Positions 33,709 through 42,184 of a DNA stretch of 64,000 nt are shown here, piece after piece. A program made the position numbers and the translations under genes. Each line of letters begins with the position of its first letter. The stretch's first letter is position 1. The stretch comes from Larkinella arboricola (GTDB taxonomy: Bacteria > Bacteroidota > Bacteroidia > Cytophagales > Spirosomataceae). The notes under the pieces are model-generated. The model was not told the DNA's origin and did not search any database. It was given only the letters and a program-made list of their open reading frames with translations. Location: assembly GCF_003259745.1 (NCBI RefSeq), contig NZ_QLMC01000008.1, positions 62,001 to 126,000 on the forward strand, written 5' to 3'.

Positions 33709-36018
33709 CTACTTGGTTTTAACCAGTCGGTAGCGCCTGGCCGTCTCGCCCTGACCCACCTGCAAAAGATACATTCCGGGAGCCAGATCGTTACCCAGCC
33801 GAATCAACTGCTCGGGTTGAGTTTCCTGAGCCTGCCACACTCGACGGCCGTAGGCATCATAAAGCATAGCCGGTTGTTTACCCTTGCCCTGCAACTGCAA
33901 CGTAAACGATTCGGTAAACGGATTTGGGAAATACTTCACCTCCAGGTCCTCACCTGCTTCCGCTGACACCCGAGCGGCAGGCTGCTGATTGACCACCCGA
34001 AAACTAATCGCCAATGGAGCGCCCGCTTGACCACCGGCCCCGGTTCCCGAGTAAGCCGTCCCCGTCAACGTATAACTGCCTATCGCCGGGGTCCAGACCT
34101 TGTAGTTGCCGATGTTGTCCCCGAACAAGGCGTAAGGTGGCTGGTTCTCCGTCTGACTGCGAGTTTGCTGACCGTTTAAAATCATCACCACCGAGCCCAC
34201 AGTGGCGGGATTGGTATTGGACCGAATGTTCAGGTTGGAAGGTAAGTTTGCCAGGTTCAGGATCTCATTGTTGGTCAGCACCTTGATGGGTTGATCCGTA
34301 TCGGCATTCATTAAAGTATAGCTAATGACGGATGGAGAACCGGTAGGAGTCTGGTTAACAATCTGAAAGCTCAGCGTCAGGGGCGTACCTGATAGATCGG
34401 CTCCGGCGGCTCCCAAATAGGGCGTAGCCGTCAACAGATAACTACCGGGTTTTAGAGTCCAGCGACGGTAGTTACCCTGGTCATCGCCGAACAAACTGTA
34501 AGGAGCCGCTGATTCGGTCCTGGTGTAGGTCATATTCCCGCTGAGGGAAAACACCACCGAACCCACCGCGCCTGGAGAGGTGGTGGCTCGGATGGTTAAC
34601 TGATCGGTGGGCAATGTAGCCAGGTTGATGAGTTCGCCCTCCGAGAGCGTTCTGAGCACCTGGCCGCTGGTCGTGTGGATCAACTCAAAGCCCGTCACGC
34701 AGCTACTTTTGATTTCCACATTGGTCTGAGCGCTGGCCGTGCAGCCGCCCGGACCGGTAACGATGACCGAGTAAAGACCAGCCGCATCTACCAGCGCGGT
34801 CCCGTTGCTGGCATCCTGGCTGATGATACCAGGTCCTGTGAAACTATACGTATTTCCTCCTCCGGCCGTTAGTGTTACGCTAGGGTTGGCGCAGGAAATA
34901 AGGCCGCTACTACTGAGCGTGGGCTTCGGAACCGGATTGACGCTTAAGGCAAATACCGAAGAGGTGTCGCTTCCACAAAACCCTTTTACCACTACCCGGT
35001 ACTTGCCGGCATCACCCGGTTGCACCTTCTCCAGCGTTAGTGTGGCCGTAGTAGCCGAACTGACGCCGGTCAACACCGCGCCATCTTTCAGCCATTGATA
35101 AGTCAGGGTCGAACCGCTGGCACTCACCGAAGCACTGACGGTGGCTCCGGCGCAAACGGTGCTGCTGCTGATGGGTTGCTGGGTAATGGCAAGTGGAAAG
35201 TCAAAGGTGATCAGGCCATTTTGCAGTTGACTGTCTCCCGCCGTTCCTTCTATGATCTCAGGGCTGCTGCCCAGGGGGCTGACGTAGGAATACCCACCCT
35301 GGCTGCTGCCATTGCTGCCGCCACCCGTACCGCCACCATAGCCACCGCCACCACCCCCGCCGGATGCGGGACTGCCCCCACCCCCTCCGCCACCCCCAAA
35401 GCCAGGTCCTCCATTGCGGAGATTATAATAACTGGATCCTCCGGGACTGACCGCGGTTAAACGGGCCTGGCTACCGCCCCCCGCGGTTCTAATCGGGGAT
35501 TCATCGGGTGCACCACTGCTGCCGGCTCCTTCCAAGCCACCGCCACCGCCACCCCCACCGGCGTAGTTCATCGTCAAGCTCCCACCGGCTCCACCCGTAG
35601 CCGTTCCCAGTCCTTGTCCACCCCCACCCCCGTAGTAAAAGCTACCCCCACCCCCTCCGCCAGCGGCCGCCAACAGGCTAAGGGTGCCACTTCGATTCAG
35701 GATAACAGCGGATCCGCCCCCGCCCCCGCCAAAATCAAAATCAGAACCACCGACCCGACCGACGATGACGGTTAGCTGATCACCACTTTGAACAGAGAAG
35801 CTGGCATTGACACGAGTTCCGCTACCTCCTTTACGATTAAATGTAGATCCATTACCACCACCATCAGCTCCTCGGACGCTAATGGCTATCAGAAAGGGGC
35901 CGCCCGGCGGAACGGTGTACGAATACAGCCCCGGCGTAGGGTATGTTAAACACGGCGACTGAGCACGCGTTGTCAGAACTGACGCTAACAGCAGCCAAAC
36001 GGTAAAGAATTGTTTCAT
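33709..36018 (-). CDS. T9SS-secreted protein with ALK/LTK-like glycine-rich domain and tandem modules
   Basis: A 769-residue secreted surface protein. A signal peptide spans residues 1-20 (start chosen at 36018, MKQFFTVWLLL). Residues about 24-274 form a glycine-rich domain: GDQLTVIVGRVGG, LLAAAGGGGG, several Gly6-8 tracts, GGGYGGG and YSYVSPLG, in the same order as the glycine-rich domain of animal ALK/LTK receptors. An Ig-like domain (about 277-362) and a second beta domain (365-437) follow. Two tandem ~113-residue modules lie at 443-556 and 566-678, each with a TVGSV/AVGSV and PY-x-LFGD core. A T9SS type A sorting domain (about 697-769; FPNPF, then YDAYGRRV) ends the protein. Adhesion or matrix function is inference. 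Confidence 0.88.
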   Translation of the reverse strand: MKQFFTVWLLLASVLTTRAQSPCLTYPTPGLYSYTVPPGGPFLIAISVRGADGGGNGSTFNRKGGSGTRVNASFSVQSGDQLTVIVGRVGGSDFDFGGGGGGSAVILNRSGTLSLLAAAGGGGGGSFYYGGGGGQGLGTATGGAGGSLTMNYAGGGGGGGGLEGAGSSGAPDESPIRTAGGGSQARLTAVSPGGSSYYNLRNGGPGFGGGGGGGGSPASGGGGGGGYGGGTGGGSNGSSQGGYSYVSPLGSSPEIIEGTAGDSQLQNGLITFDFPLAITQQPISSSTVCAGATVSASVSASGSTLTYQWLKDGAVLTGVSSATTATLTLEKVQPGDAGKYRVVVKGFCGSDTSSVFALSVNPVPKPTLSSSGLISCANPSVTLTAGGGNTYSFTGPGIISQDASNGTALVDAAGLYSVIVTGPGGCTASAQTNVEIKSSCVTGFELIHTTSGQVLRTLSEGELINLATLPTDQLTIRATTSPGAVGSVVFSLSGNMTYTRTESAAPYSLFGDDQGNYRRWTLKPGSYLLTATPYLGAAGADLSGTPLTLSFQIVNQTPTGSPSVISYTLMNADTDQPIKVLTNNEILNLANLPSNLNIRSNTNPATVGSVVMILNGQQTRSQTENQPPYALFGDNIGNYKVWTPAIGSYTLTGTAYSGTGAGGQAGAPLAISFRVVNQQPAARVSAEAGEDLEVKYFPNPFTESFTLQLQGKGKQPAMLYDAYGRRVWQAQETQPEQLIRLGNDLAPGMYLLQVGQGETARRYRLVKTK

Positions 36019-36395
36019 GGGTTTGATCCGGAATAGGTGAAAAACTGAAAGGTCTAATAATACCAATAGTACAATTAATTATTCACATATTACTAATAAC
36101 AAGAACTCACGACGGAGATTTCTTAAGTGAGAGTAATTTGATTCTGCTTACTGTTAAAAGAAAATCCTGACCTTGATGAAGAAGTAAAGTACTATGACTG
36201 ATTCGATACAGTTTGCCTCTGGGGTTATTGATCAGAACGGCAAAATTTTACCCAATACAAACTTCTCTCTCCTTGCGTATCGGGTAGGTCCCAACAGGGA
36301 AATATCATTTATTAATCCAATGAATAAGTAATATAATTATATAGACTGTAAGTAAAAATACGTTTGCCCTTTTCCTCACTCCAACCCTTTTCTCT
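36019..36395. other. 377-bp AT-rich divergent intergenic region
   Basis: It separates the divergent glycine-rich and NHL genes and should hold both promoters. TACGTTTG at 36359-36366 fits TAnnTTTG, 30 bp before the plus-strand ATG. No clear equivalent was found for the minus strand. It also contains a small ORF at 36194-36331, listed separately. Confidence 0.45.
36194..36331 (+). CDS. Possible 45-residue ORF
   Basis: The ORF runs MTDSIQFASGVIDQNGKILP... to FINPMNK. Its composition is more protein-like than the surrounding AT-rich DNA, and it may be a remnant of a longer surface protein or a small gene. No family, no clear promoter of its own. Confidence 0.25.
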   Translation: MTDSIQFASGVIDQNGKILPNTNFSLLAYRVGPNREISFINPMNK

Positions 36396-37561
36396 ATGAA
36401 TTGCTTTGTTTACCTCCCCAGGGGTTTACTAACCCTGTTAACCATCTACCTGACGTTCGGGCTGGGAACCACCCGCCTGAATGCTCAGATCATCACGACG
36501 GTGGCTGGCAATGGAACCGATGGCTTCAGCGGTGATGGCGGACTGGCTACCAATGCTGGTTTATCTCTTCCTTATGGCGTGGCCGTTGACGCCCAAGGCA
36601 ACCTCTTTATCGCAGATGTGAATACCAATTCCATTCGAAAAGTGACTCCCAACGGTATCATCACCACTGTTGCCGGCATCAGTGGGCCTCAGGGCTTTAG
36701 TGGCGATGGTGGGCCGGCCACCCAGGCCAGCTTGTATAGACCAGCGTCGATTGCGCTGGATGGGTGGGGCAATCTCTACATTTCGGATACAAATAATGGG
36801 CGGGTTTTCAAGGTAGATCACACCGGCATCATTAGAACCGTAGCGGGCAATGGCACCCATGGTTTCAATGGGGATGGACTCCCGGCCACCCGTGCCCTTT
36901 TAACCTTCCCTGAGGGGATTACCGTCGATGTAGAAGGTAACCTCTTCATTAGCGATTCCTATAATTATCGCATTCGGAAGGTTGACCGCAGTGGAATGAT
37001 CGCCACCGTAGCCGGTAGTGGGGTTGCGCCGGGTTACGGTGAGGATAGTGGACTAGCCACCAACGCCAATCTGAATCAACCCACAGGTGTAACGCTGGAT
37101 GCTGCGGGTAACCTCTTCATTGCCGATAAAGCCAACCACCGCATCCGCAAGGTGACGGCCATTGCTCCGGCTTTGGTGGTGACAAGCTTTATTCTGATCA
37201 ACGCCAATACCCGGCAGGAGATTAAAACCATCCTGCCCGGCGAGACGATCAACCTGGCCACGCTGCCTCAGAATCTGAACATTCGGGCCAACACCAGCCC
37301 GGCTACGGTAGGCTCGGTGCGGATGGTACTGAAGAGGTACTGGTATATCCCAATCCGTTCACCAAATCGTTTCGGATCAAAAATGCGGGACAGCAGCCCG
37401 TAATACTTTATGACCTGACGGGGCGGAAAGTCTACGAGTTGGAAATGGCGCAGCCTGAACAATTAATCGAACCAGGTAATCATCTGGCCCCGGGCTTTCA
37501 CATCCTGCAAGTAGGTAAGGGTGAGGCACTTCGGCATTATCGACTATTAAAATTCAAATAG
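36396..37561 (+). pseudogene. NHL-repeat T9SS protein disrupted by an out-of-frame internal deletion
   Basis: The first frame (36396-37403) encodes a signal peptide, four NHL beta-propeller repeats (about residues 31-258; TVAGNGTDGFSGDGG, then NLFIADVN-type units), and the first 48 residues of the same module found in the divergent glycine-rich protein (FILINANTRQEI to TVGSVRMVL, 265-312). It then runs into unrelated residues and stops. A second frame, from about 37331 to 37561, encodes EEVLVYPNPFTKSF, then LYDLTGRKVYEL and ends LLKFK, a complete T9SS sorting domain. Compared with the paralogue, about 78 residues of module are missing at the junction near 37326-37337, and the frame changes. 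The product would lack its secretion signal. Confidence 0.85.
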
Positions 37562-37584
37562 CTTACTTGAGAGGGTATGGAATT

Positions 37585-37612
37585 AAGGGTATGGAGCTTC
37601 CATATCCTTTTT
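37585..37612 (+). terminator. Terminator after the NHL gene
   Basis: AAGGGTATGG at 37585-37594 pairs with CCATATCCTT at 37600-37609 (one G-U), loop AGCTT, followed by TTTTT. Confidence 0.8.
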
Positions 37613-37778
37613 CGCTGCTTATTCCTTCAGGTAGACTACTAATGATTTTTCAGCCGCTTAGTCAATTAGGATTTGAGGGGTGAGAGCGAATGCGTAGGTT
37701 GGCCTGAAGAATATAAATTCATTTCTTTTTTCTACCTTGTCTTCAAGCCCTTAACCAAGTCCGTCCTTATTGTCTCCT

Positions 37779-38138
37779 ATGGCTGAATACCAAACTCCCA
37801 AAGACCGAGCGTATACCAATGCCCTGCTCAATGCAGCTCCCAAAGAGTCGGCCGCCTTTATGAACCTTAAACACACGGCTGAGCGAGCCGATGGTGTGAT
37901 CCCTGTCAAGTACCGGGAACTGATGTCAGTAGCGGTGGCACTGACCACTCAATGTGCCTATTGTATTGAGTCGCACATTAATAATGCGGTGAAAGCAGGG
38001 GCCACGAGGGAAGAAATTGCTGAGACCGTCTTTATTGCGGCTGCACTCCGGGCTGGTGGTGCTGTTGGCACAGGTCTGATGGCGATGCGTCTTTTCGAAG
38101 AAGCCAGTTCAGGAACTTTTAACAGTGGGGAACGCTGA
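37779..38138 (+). CDS. AhpD-like carboxymuconolactone decarboxylase family protein
   Basis: A 119-residue helical protein of the AhpD/CMD family. The redox CxxC with following histidine is visible as CAYCIESH (Cys59, Cys62, His66), then the signature KAGATREEIAETVFIAAALRAG. Proteins of this kind act as alkylhydroperoxidase-type disulfide reductases. The ATG at 37779 (MAEYQTPKDR) is preferred over a TTG three codons earlier. It stands alone with no partner peroxiredoxin nearby. Length matches the family's short form. Confidence 0.9.
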   Translation: MAEYQTPKDRAYTNALLNAAPKESAAFMNLKHTAERADGVIPVKYRELMSVAVALTTQCAYCIESHINNAVKAGATREEIAETVFIAAALRAGGAVGTGLMAMRLFEEASSGTFNSGER

Positions 38139-38548
38139 CGCTCAAGTTGAGCCTTTGTCGTTTCATTAATTTCCCGCTGCCTTCTGCCCTTATAATCTTG
38201 GAGTCGGTAAACAGCCCTTTGTCTATCAGAGTTCCATAGATGTGGTTGAACGGTTTTTCCGGTCGAAAACTTAAACCGTCCACCATTATATCGGAATACT
38301 AAATAAATCAGCGTGGGACTAGTAGCCTTGGAATCTTTGAAGGAGGAATTTTACTGACTTATCGGTAATTGCCTTCACTTTTAACCTGGTTTGATCTGTA
38401 CCAAGCTAAGCACAATAGTTGATAAAGGGGACGAAATTTCTTTACTAGACTTTATCTAAAAAAATTAAGTTTAATAAAGAAAAAGGGGTTAACAGTTGAA
38501 TATTAGCAGATTTGCCTCAAAATTAGCCAACCCCAATAAGTAAAAATG
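38139..38548. other. 410-bp gap between the AhpD-like gene and the tRNAs
   Basis: No gene recognised. A tiny perfect palindrome GCTCAAGTTGAGC lies just after the upstream stop and may be a weak terminator. The latter half is AT-rich. I see nothing else. Confidence 0.4.
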
Positions 38549-38622
38549 TGATCCCGTTTGGATTCGAACCAAAGACCGTCTGCTTAGAAGGCAGATGCTC
38601 TATCCAGCTGAGCTACGGGACC
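38549..38622 (-). tRNA. tRNA-Arg (anticodon TCT)
   Basis: A 74-nt cloverleaf: acceptor arms GGTCCCG and CGGGATC pair with one G-U, the D-loop has AGCTGGATAGAG, the anticodon stem-loop has loop CTTCTAA giving TCT, and the T-arm has GGTTCGAATCC. CCA is not encoded. It reads AGA/AGG codons. Confidence 0.95.
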
Positions 38623-38632
38623 TGAAATAAGT

Positions 38633-38701
38633 AAGAGTTATGAGTTAAGAAGTGAGAGTTGTTTTGACCAATTGGCTCTTCATTCTTAATTCATAACTCT
38701 T
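38633..38701. repeat. Imperfect intergenic hairpin, GAGTTATGAGTTAAGA family (copy 1)
   Basis: A 26-nt left arm (38633-38658) pairs with 38676-38701 with few mismatches. The core AGAGTTATGAGTTAAGA also occurs in a hairpin at 60050-60137, so it belongs to a dispersed family. It sits between two tRNA genes and could process or terminate their transcript. Confidence 0.7.
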
Positions 38702-38712
38702 AACTAATTTAG

Positions 38713-38786
38713 TCGGGGTGGCAGGATTCGAACCTACGACCTCCTGGTCCCAAACCAGGCGCGATACCGGGCTACGCTACACCCCG
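38713..38786 (-). tRNA. tRNA-Pro (anticodon TGG)
   Basis: A 74-nt cloverleaf with acceptor CGGGGTG/CACCCCG, anticodon stem CCTGG/CCAGG with loop TTTGGGA (TGG), and T-arm GGTTCGAATCC. It reads CCN proline codons. CCA not encoded. Confidence 0.95.
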
Positions 38787-38868
38787 AAAACTTATGAGAG
38801 TGCAAAGATACAGTTTTTAATCGAAAAAAGAAATTAAAAACCACTGCCTCTCCCCGTTGATACGGTTT

Positions 38869-38957
<89 letters not shown>

Positions 38958-39163
38958 GTTGCAATCCCCAATGGCGCTTTGCCGTCGTTGGGGTCACAAA
39001 TATAGAGGTATTCCTGCCGTTTCGCCAAGATTTTGACAAAAAACTTTCTCAGCAATTTTCAGCAAACCGCCCAGCAACCGATCATTTCCCCTATTTTCGC
39101 AGCTTCACGGATTCAAACCGATGCCCCACGAGCAAGTCGGTATTCTGTTGCGGAGTTGTTTGC

Positions 39164-40126
39164 ATGAACTGGAATCATAGCTTGTCCCAAACTGAGTATC
39201 TGTTTATTGCGGCTTTTTTGCTGCTATACGGATACTATTTTTTCCGAACCTTTCGGGTCGCTCACCTGCTGGGGGCCAAAGCCTGGGCGACCATTCCAAA
39301 ATTTTTCCTGCGGACGGGTTATTTAACCCTGCTGTTGATTGCATTGCTGGGCCCTTCGTTCGGTGTAGTCGAAAAAGAACTGGTTTCCGAGGGCAAAGAT
39401 ATTTACATCGCCGTCGATTTATCGAAGTCAATGGATGCCCCCGACCTTCCGCCAACACGCCTGGAAAAAGTGAAGTTTGAACTCAAACACCTGGTCGAAG
39501 CCCTCCCCGGCAACCGTTTTGGTCTGCTGATTTTCTCCACACAAGCCTTCGTCCACGCACCCCTGACAACCGATCAGGGTGCGTTAGCGCTGTTTATCCA
39601 GTCGCTAAACACCCGGCTTGTACCCGAATCAGGCACCAATTTCTGCTCTGCCGTTGAACTGGCGCTCCAGAAACAGTTGGCCGAAACGTCGGACCTGAAC
39701 CAGACGAAGGTACTCGTGCTGCTAACCGATGGGGAAGACTTCGGGGAGTGCGATCCGGCCCTGGCCGGACAACTACGCCGGTACGGTATTACGCCCTTTG
39801 TTGTAGGTGTGGGTACCGAAAACGGGAGCACCATTCCCACCTCGAAAGGTAATCTCCGCGATGCCGATGGAGATGTTGTTCATACCCGCCTGAATCGCAG
39901 TTATCTACGCCAGTTTGTACAGGACACGCGAGGTTCTTACCTGGAACTGACTTCGTCGTCCGGCGATCTGATGCCCCTGGTATCAGCAATACAAAACCTG
40001 GAAAACCGGGTGATCGATCAGCGGAAACTGGAGGTAACAACCAACAAATACTATTACTTTCTGATCGGTGCCCTGGTTCTGATAGCTATCGATATCCTGA
40101 TAACCGTCCGAACGTTTAAACTATAA
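39164..40126 (+). CDS. Bat-type VWA membrane protein (BatA/BatB-like)
   Basis: A 320-residue membrane protein with two N-terminal helices (about 11-28 and 46-68), a von Willebrand factor A domain (about 80-270), and a C-terminal helix (about 295-315). The MIDAS metal site DLSKS (85-89) is intact, as are a downstream SGTNFCSA and LLTDGED. This is the layout of BatA/BatB proteins of Bacteroidota, implicated in aerotolerance or envelope stress. The ATG at 39164 is chosen because upstream in-frame sequence overlaps the tRNA-Ser gene. A TPR gene follows 60 bp later, as in Bat operons. Confidence 0.87.
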   Translation: MNWNHSLSQTEYLFIAAFLLLYGYYFFRTFRVAHLLGAKAWATIPKFFLRTGYLTLLLIALLGPSFGVVEKELVSEGKDIYIAVDLSKSMDAPDLPPTRLEKVKFELKHLVEALPGNRFGLLIFSTQAFVHAPLTTDQGALALFIQSLNTRLVPESGTNFCSAVELALQKQLAETSDLNQTKVLVLLTDGEDFGECDPALAGQLRRYGITPFVVGVGTENGSTIPTSKGNLRDADGDVVHTRLNRSYLRQFVQDTRGSYLELTSSSGDLMPLVSAIQNLENRVIDQRKLEVTTNKYYYFLIGALVLIAIDILITVRTFKL

Positions 40127-40155
40127 ACGACGTTTTAAGGGTTTGAAAGAGTTGT

Positions 40156-40163
40156 TATTTTTG
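40156..40163 (+). promoter_or_regulatory. Candidate Bacteroidota -7 element
   Basis: TATTTTTG is a perfect TAnnTTTG, 23 bp before the ATG at 40187, in the short gap between the VWA and TPR genes. No good -33 TTG at the expected spacing, so low confidence. Confidence 0.35.
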
Positions 40164-40186
40164 CCGAACGCCTTTTCATTCTGAAC

Positions 40187-40894
40187 ATGACCTACCTGAT
40201 TTTGTCGGTATTGCTCTGGCTGTATGACAATCGCTCGTTCGACAGGATTTCGCGTGATAACATTGCCCGGATCGAGGGCCTGAAGGCTTACCAGGCCGGT
40301 AATTACAAACGCGCCGTAGAACAGTATGGCACGCTGGCCAACTCCACGCTGTTTGTAGAACCGTCGGCCCGCCTGAATCTGGCCCACTCCTATTTCCAGC
40401 TCCGGCAGTATGCGCAGGCTCAGCGACAGTACCGCCTGGTGGCGCAGGTCAATCAGTCGGGGCTGGCGGCTGTTGCGGAAGTGCAGTTGGGCATTATTGC
40501 CGTTTTACAGGGCGATTCGGCCACTGCGCTGTCGTTGTTCCGTAAAGCACTGACGACCGTTCCGGCCCTGGAAGCCGCCCAGTTTAATTACGAACTGATT
40601 GCAAAGACGTATTCCGGTAAACCGCATACCAAGCATTCGCAGCAGCCCAGAACCAAACCCCGCCAGACGCAGCAGGAGACGGAGGTAAGCCCGGAACCGG
40701 GTCAGGAAAAAGGAACACAGCCTCAACAGGGCGACAACAAAGACGAGTTACTGCGTCGGTTGCGCTCCCTGAATCTATCCGAAGAACAGGCTTTATCCAT
40801 TCTGAACGCCATGCAGCATAATGAAGTTCAGTACATTAATCAACGCAGACGGGGATCGGCTTCCAAAAACCGTCAGCAGTATAATACCTATTAA
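40187..40894 (+). CDS. TPR protein of the Bat system (BatC-like)
   Basis: A 235-residue protein with an N-terminal hydrophobic stretch (MTYLILSVLLWLYDN), three tetratricopeptide-like repeats (about residues 29-140; GLKAYQAGNYKRAVEQYGTL, then LNLAHSYFQLRQYAQAQRQY), and a Gln/Pro/Glu-rich C-terminal linker ending in a predicted helix LSEEQALSILNAM. It resembles BatC, the small TPR partner of the BatA/BatB VWA proteins, and it follows one here. No batD or batE is seen in the window. The partner role is inferred from synteny. Confidence 0.75.
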   Translation: MTYLILSVLLWLYDNRSFDRISRDNIARIEGLKAYQAGNYKRAVEQYGTLANSTLFVEPSARLNLAHSYFQLRQYAQAQRQYRLVAQVNQSGLAAVAEVQLGIIAVLQGDSATALSLFRKALTTVPALEAAQFNYELIAKTYSGKPHTKHSQQPRTKPRQTQQETEVSPEPGQEKGTQPQQGDNKDELLRRLRSLNLSEEQALSILNAMQHNEVQYINQRRRGSASKNRQQYNTY

Positions 40895-40919
40895 TTTCCC
40901 GTTTACATCAAAAACCGCC

Positions 40920-42110
40920 ATGAATACCCTGACGATAAATGAAGTGGTCATTGTTTCGGCTGTCCGTACACCCATCGGTAGTTTCGGGGGAGTATTAGCG
41001 CCTTTATCCGCAACCGAACTGGGCGCGGTGGCCATCCGGGCGGCTTACGAAAAAGCCGGTGTTTCGCCCGATCAGGTGGAAGAAGTCATCATGGGCAATG
41101 TGGTGTCGGCCAACCTGGGGCAAGCCCCGGCACGGCAGGCGGCTTTGAAAGCCGGATTACCGTATCAGGTTCGCTGCACCACGGTCAACAAAGTGTGCGC
41201 TTCCGGCACGAAAGCCATCGCTATGGCCGCCCAAACCATTCAATTGGGGCAGGCCGACATCATTGTGGCCGGTGGCATGGAAAGCATGTCCAATGCGCCC
41301 TATTATGTACCAAAAGCCCGGTTTGGTTACAAATACGGCGACGCACAACTCATTGACGGCTTGGCCAGAGACGGTTTAGTCGATCCGTATGATCAGTGCG
41401 CAATGGGCGTCTTTGCCGACCAGACCGCCAGGAAGTACGGCATCAGCCGCGAAACGCAGGATGCCTTTGCCATCCGGTCGTACCAGCGGGCCGCCGAAGC
41501 CACCCAAAACGGCCGCTTTGCAACCGAGCTGGTTCCGGTAGAAATTCCGCGTCCCAAAGGCAGCGTAACCGTTAGCGAAGATGAAGAATACAAAAATGTG
41601 TTCTTTGACAAAATCCCGAATCTAAAACCGGCTTTTTCGCCCGACGGTACGGTGACGGCCGCCAACGCATCGACGATCAACGACGGGGCTTCGGCGCTGG
41701 TCTTGATGAGTTTGAAAAAAGCGGAAGAACTGGGCCTGAAACCGTTGGCCCGGATTCTGGGCTACGCCGACGCGGAGCAGGAACCGGCTTTTTTCACCAC
41801 AGCCCCTACGCTGGCGATTCCGGCGGCTTTGAAACGCGCTGGTCTGAAACCCGACGAGGTGGACTTTTACGAAATCAACGAAGCCTTTGCGGTGGTTCCG
41901 CTGGCGTGCAGCCAGGTACTGGAAATTCCGCAGGAAAAACTGAATGTCTACGGCGGTGCCGTTTCGCTGGGGCATCCGCTGGGTGCATCCGGTGCCCGGA
42001 TTGTCACGACCCTGACGAGTGTGCTAGAGCAGCAAAACGGTCGCATCGGTGCGGTCGGAATCTGTCACGGGGGCGGTGGTGCGTCGGCGCTGGTTATCGA
42101 GAAGCTATAA
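40920..42110 (+). CDS. Acetyl-CoA acetyltransferase (thiolase)
   Basis: A 396-residue type II thiolase that condenses two acetyl-CoA to acetoacetyl-CoA or cleaves beta-ketoacyl-CoA. The start at 40920 gives MNTLTINEVVIVSAVRTPIG. Catalytic residues are all present: nucleophile Cys93 (NKVCASGTKAI), His352 (GHPLGASG) and Cys382 (GICHGGGGASALV). Length is typical. It begins 25 bp after the TPR gene and is followed by purC 74 bp later; neither neighbour is metabolically related. Biosynthetic versus degradative role cannot be resolved. Confidence 0.95.
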   Translation: MNTLTINEVVIVSAVRTPIGSFGGVLAPLSATELGAVAIRAAYEKAGVSPDQVEEVIMGNVVSANLGQAPARQAALKAGLPYQVRCTTVNKVCASGTKAIAMAAQTIQLGQADIIVAGGMESMSNAPYYVPKARFGYKYGDAQLIDGLARDGLVDPYDQCAMGVFADQTARKYGISRETQDAFAIRSYQRAAEATQNGRFATELVPVEIPRPKGSVTVSEDEEYKNVFFDKIPNLKPAFSPDGTVTAANASTINDGASALVLMSLKKAEELGLKPLARILGYADAEQEPAFFTTAPTLAIPAALKRAGLKPDEVDFYEINEAFAVVPLACSQVLEIPQEKLNVYGGAVSLGHPLGASGARIVTTLTSVLEQQNGRIGAVGICHGGGGASALVIEKL

Positions 42111-42184
42111 TTTCCGGCTTCATCTATAAACGGAATGGGTTCGGCTCTTTACTTTTACGGAAATTTTCACTTTTTCGTCCAGAA

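Noticed and set aside
35250-35900. Glycine tracts as simple low-complexity sequence
   Set aside because: The tracts alternate with conserved non-glycine blocks in a fixed order, so this is a real domain rather than random repeat expansion.
37326-37345. Programmed ribosomal frameshift at the NHL gene junction
   Set aside because: There is no slippery heptamer or downstream pseudoknot apparent, and the junction coincides with loss of about 78 residues relative to the paralogue, so a deletion explains it better.
40821-40919. N-terminal extension of the thiolase
   Set aside because: It overlaps the TPR gene; the typical thiolase N-terminus begins at 40920.
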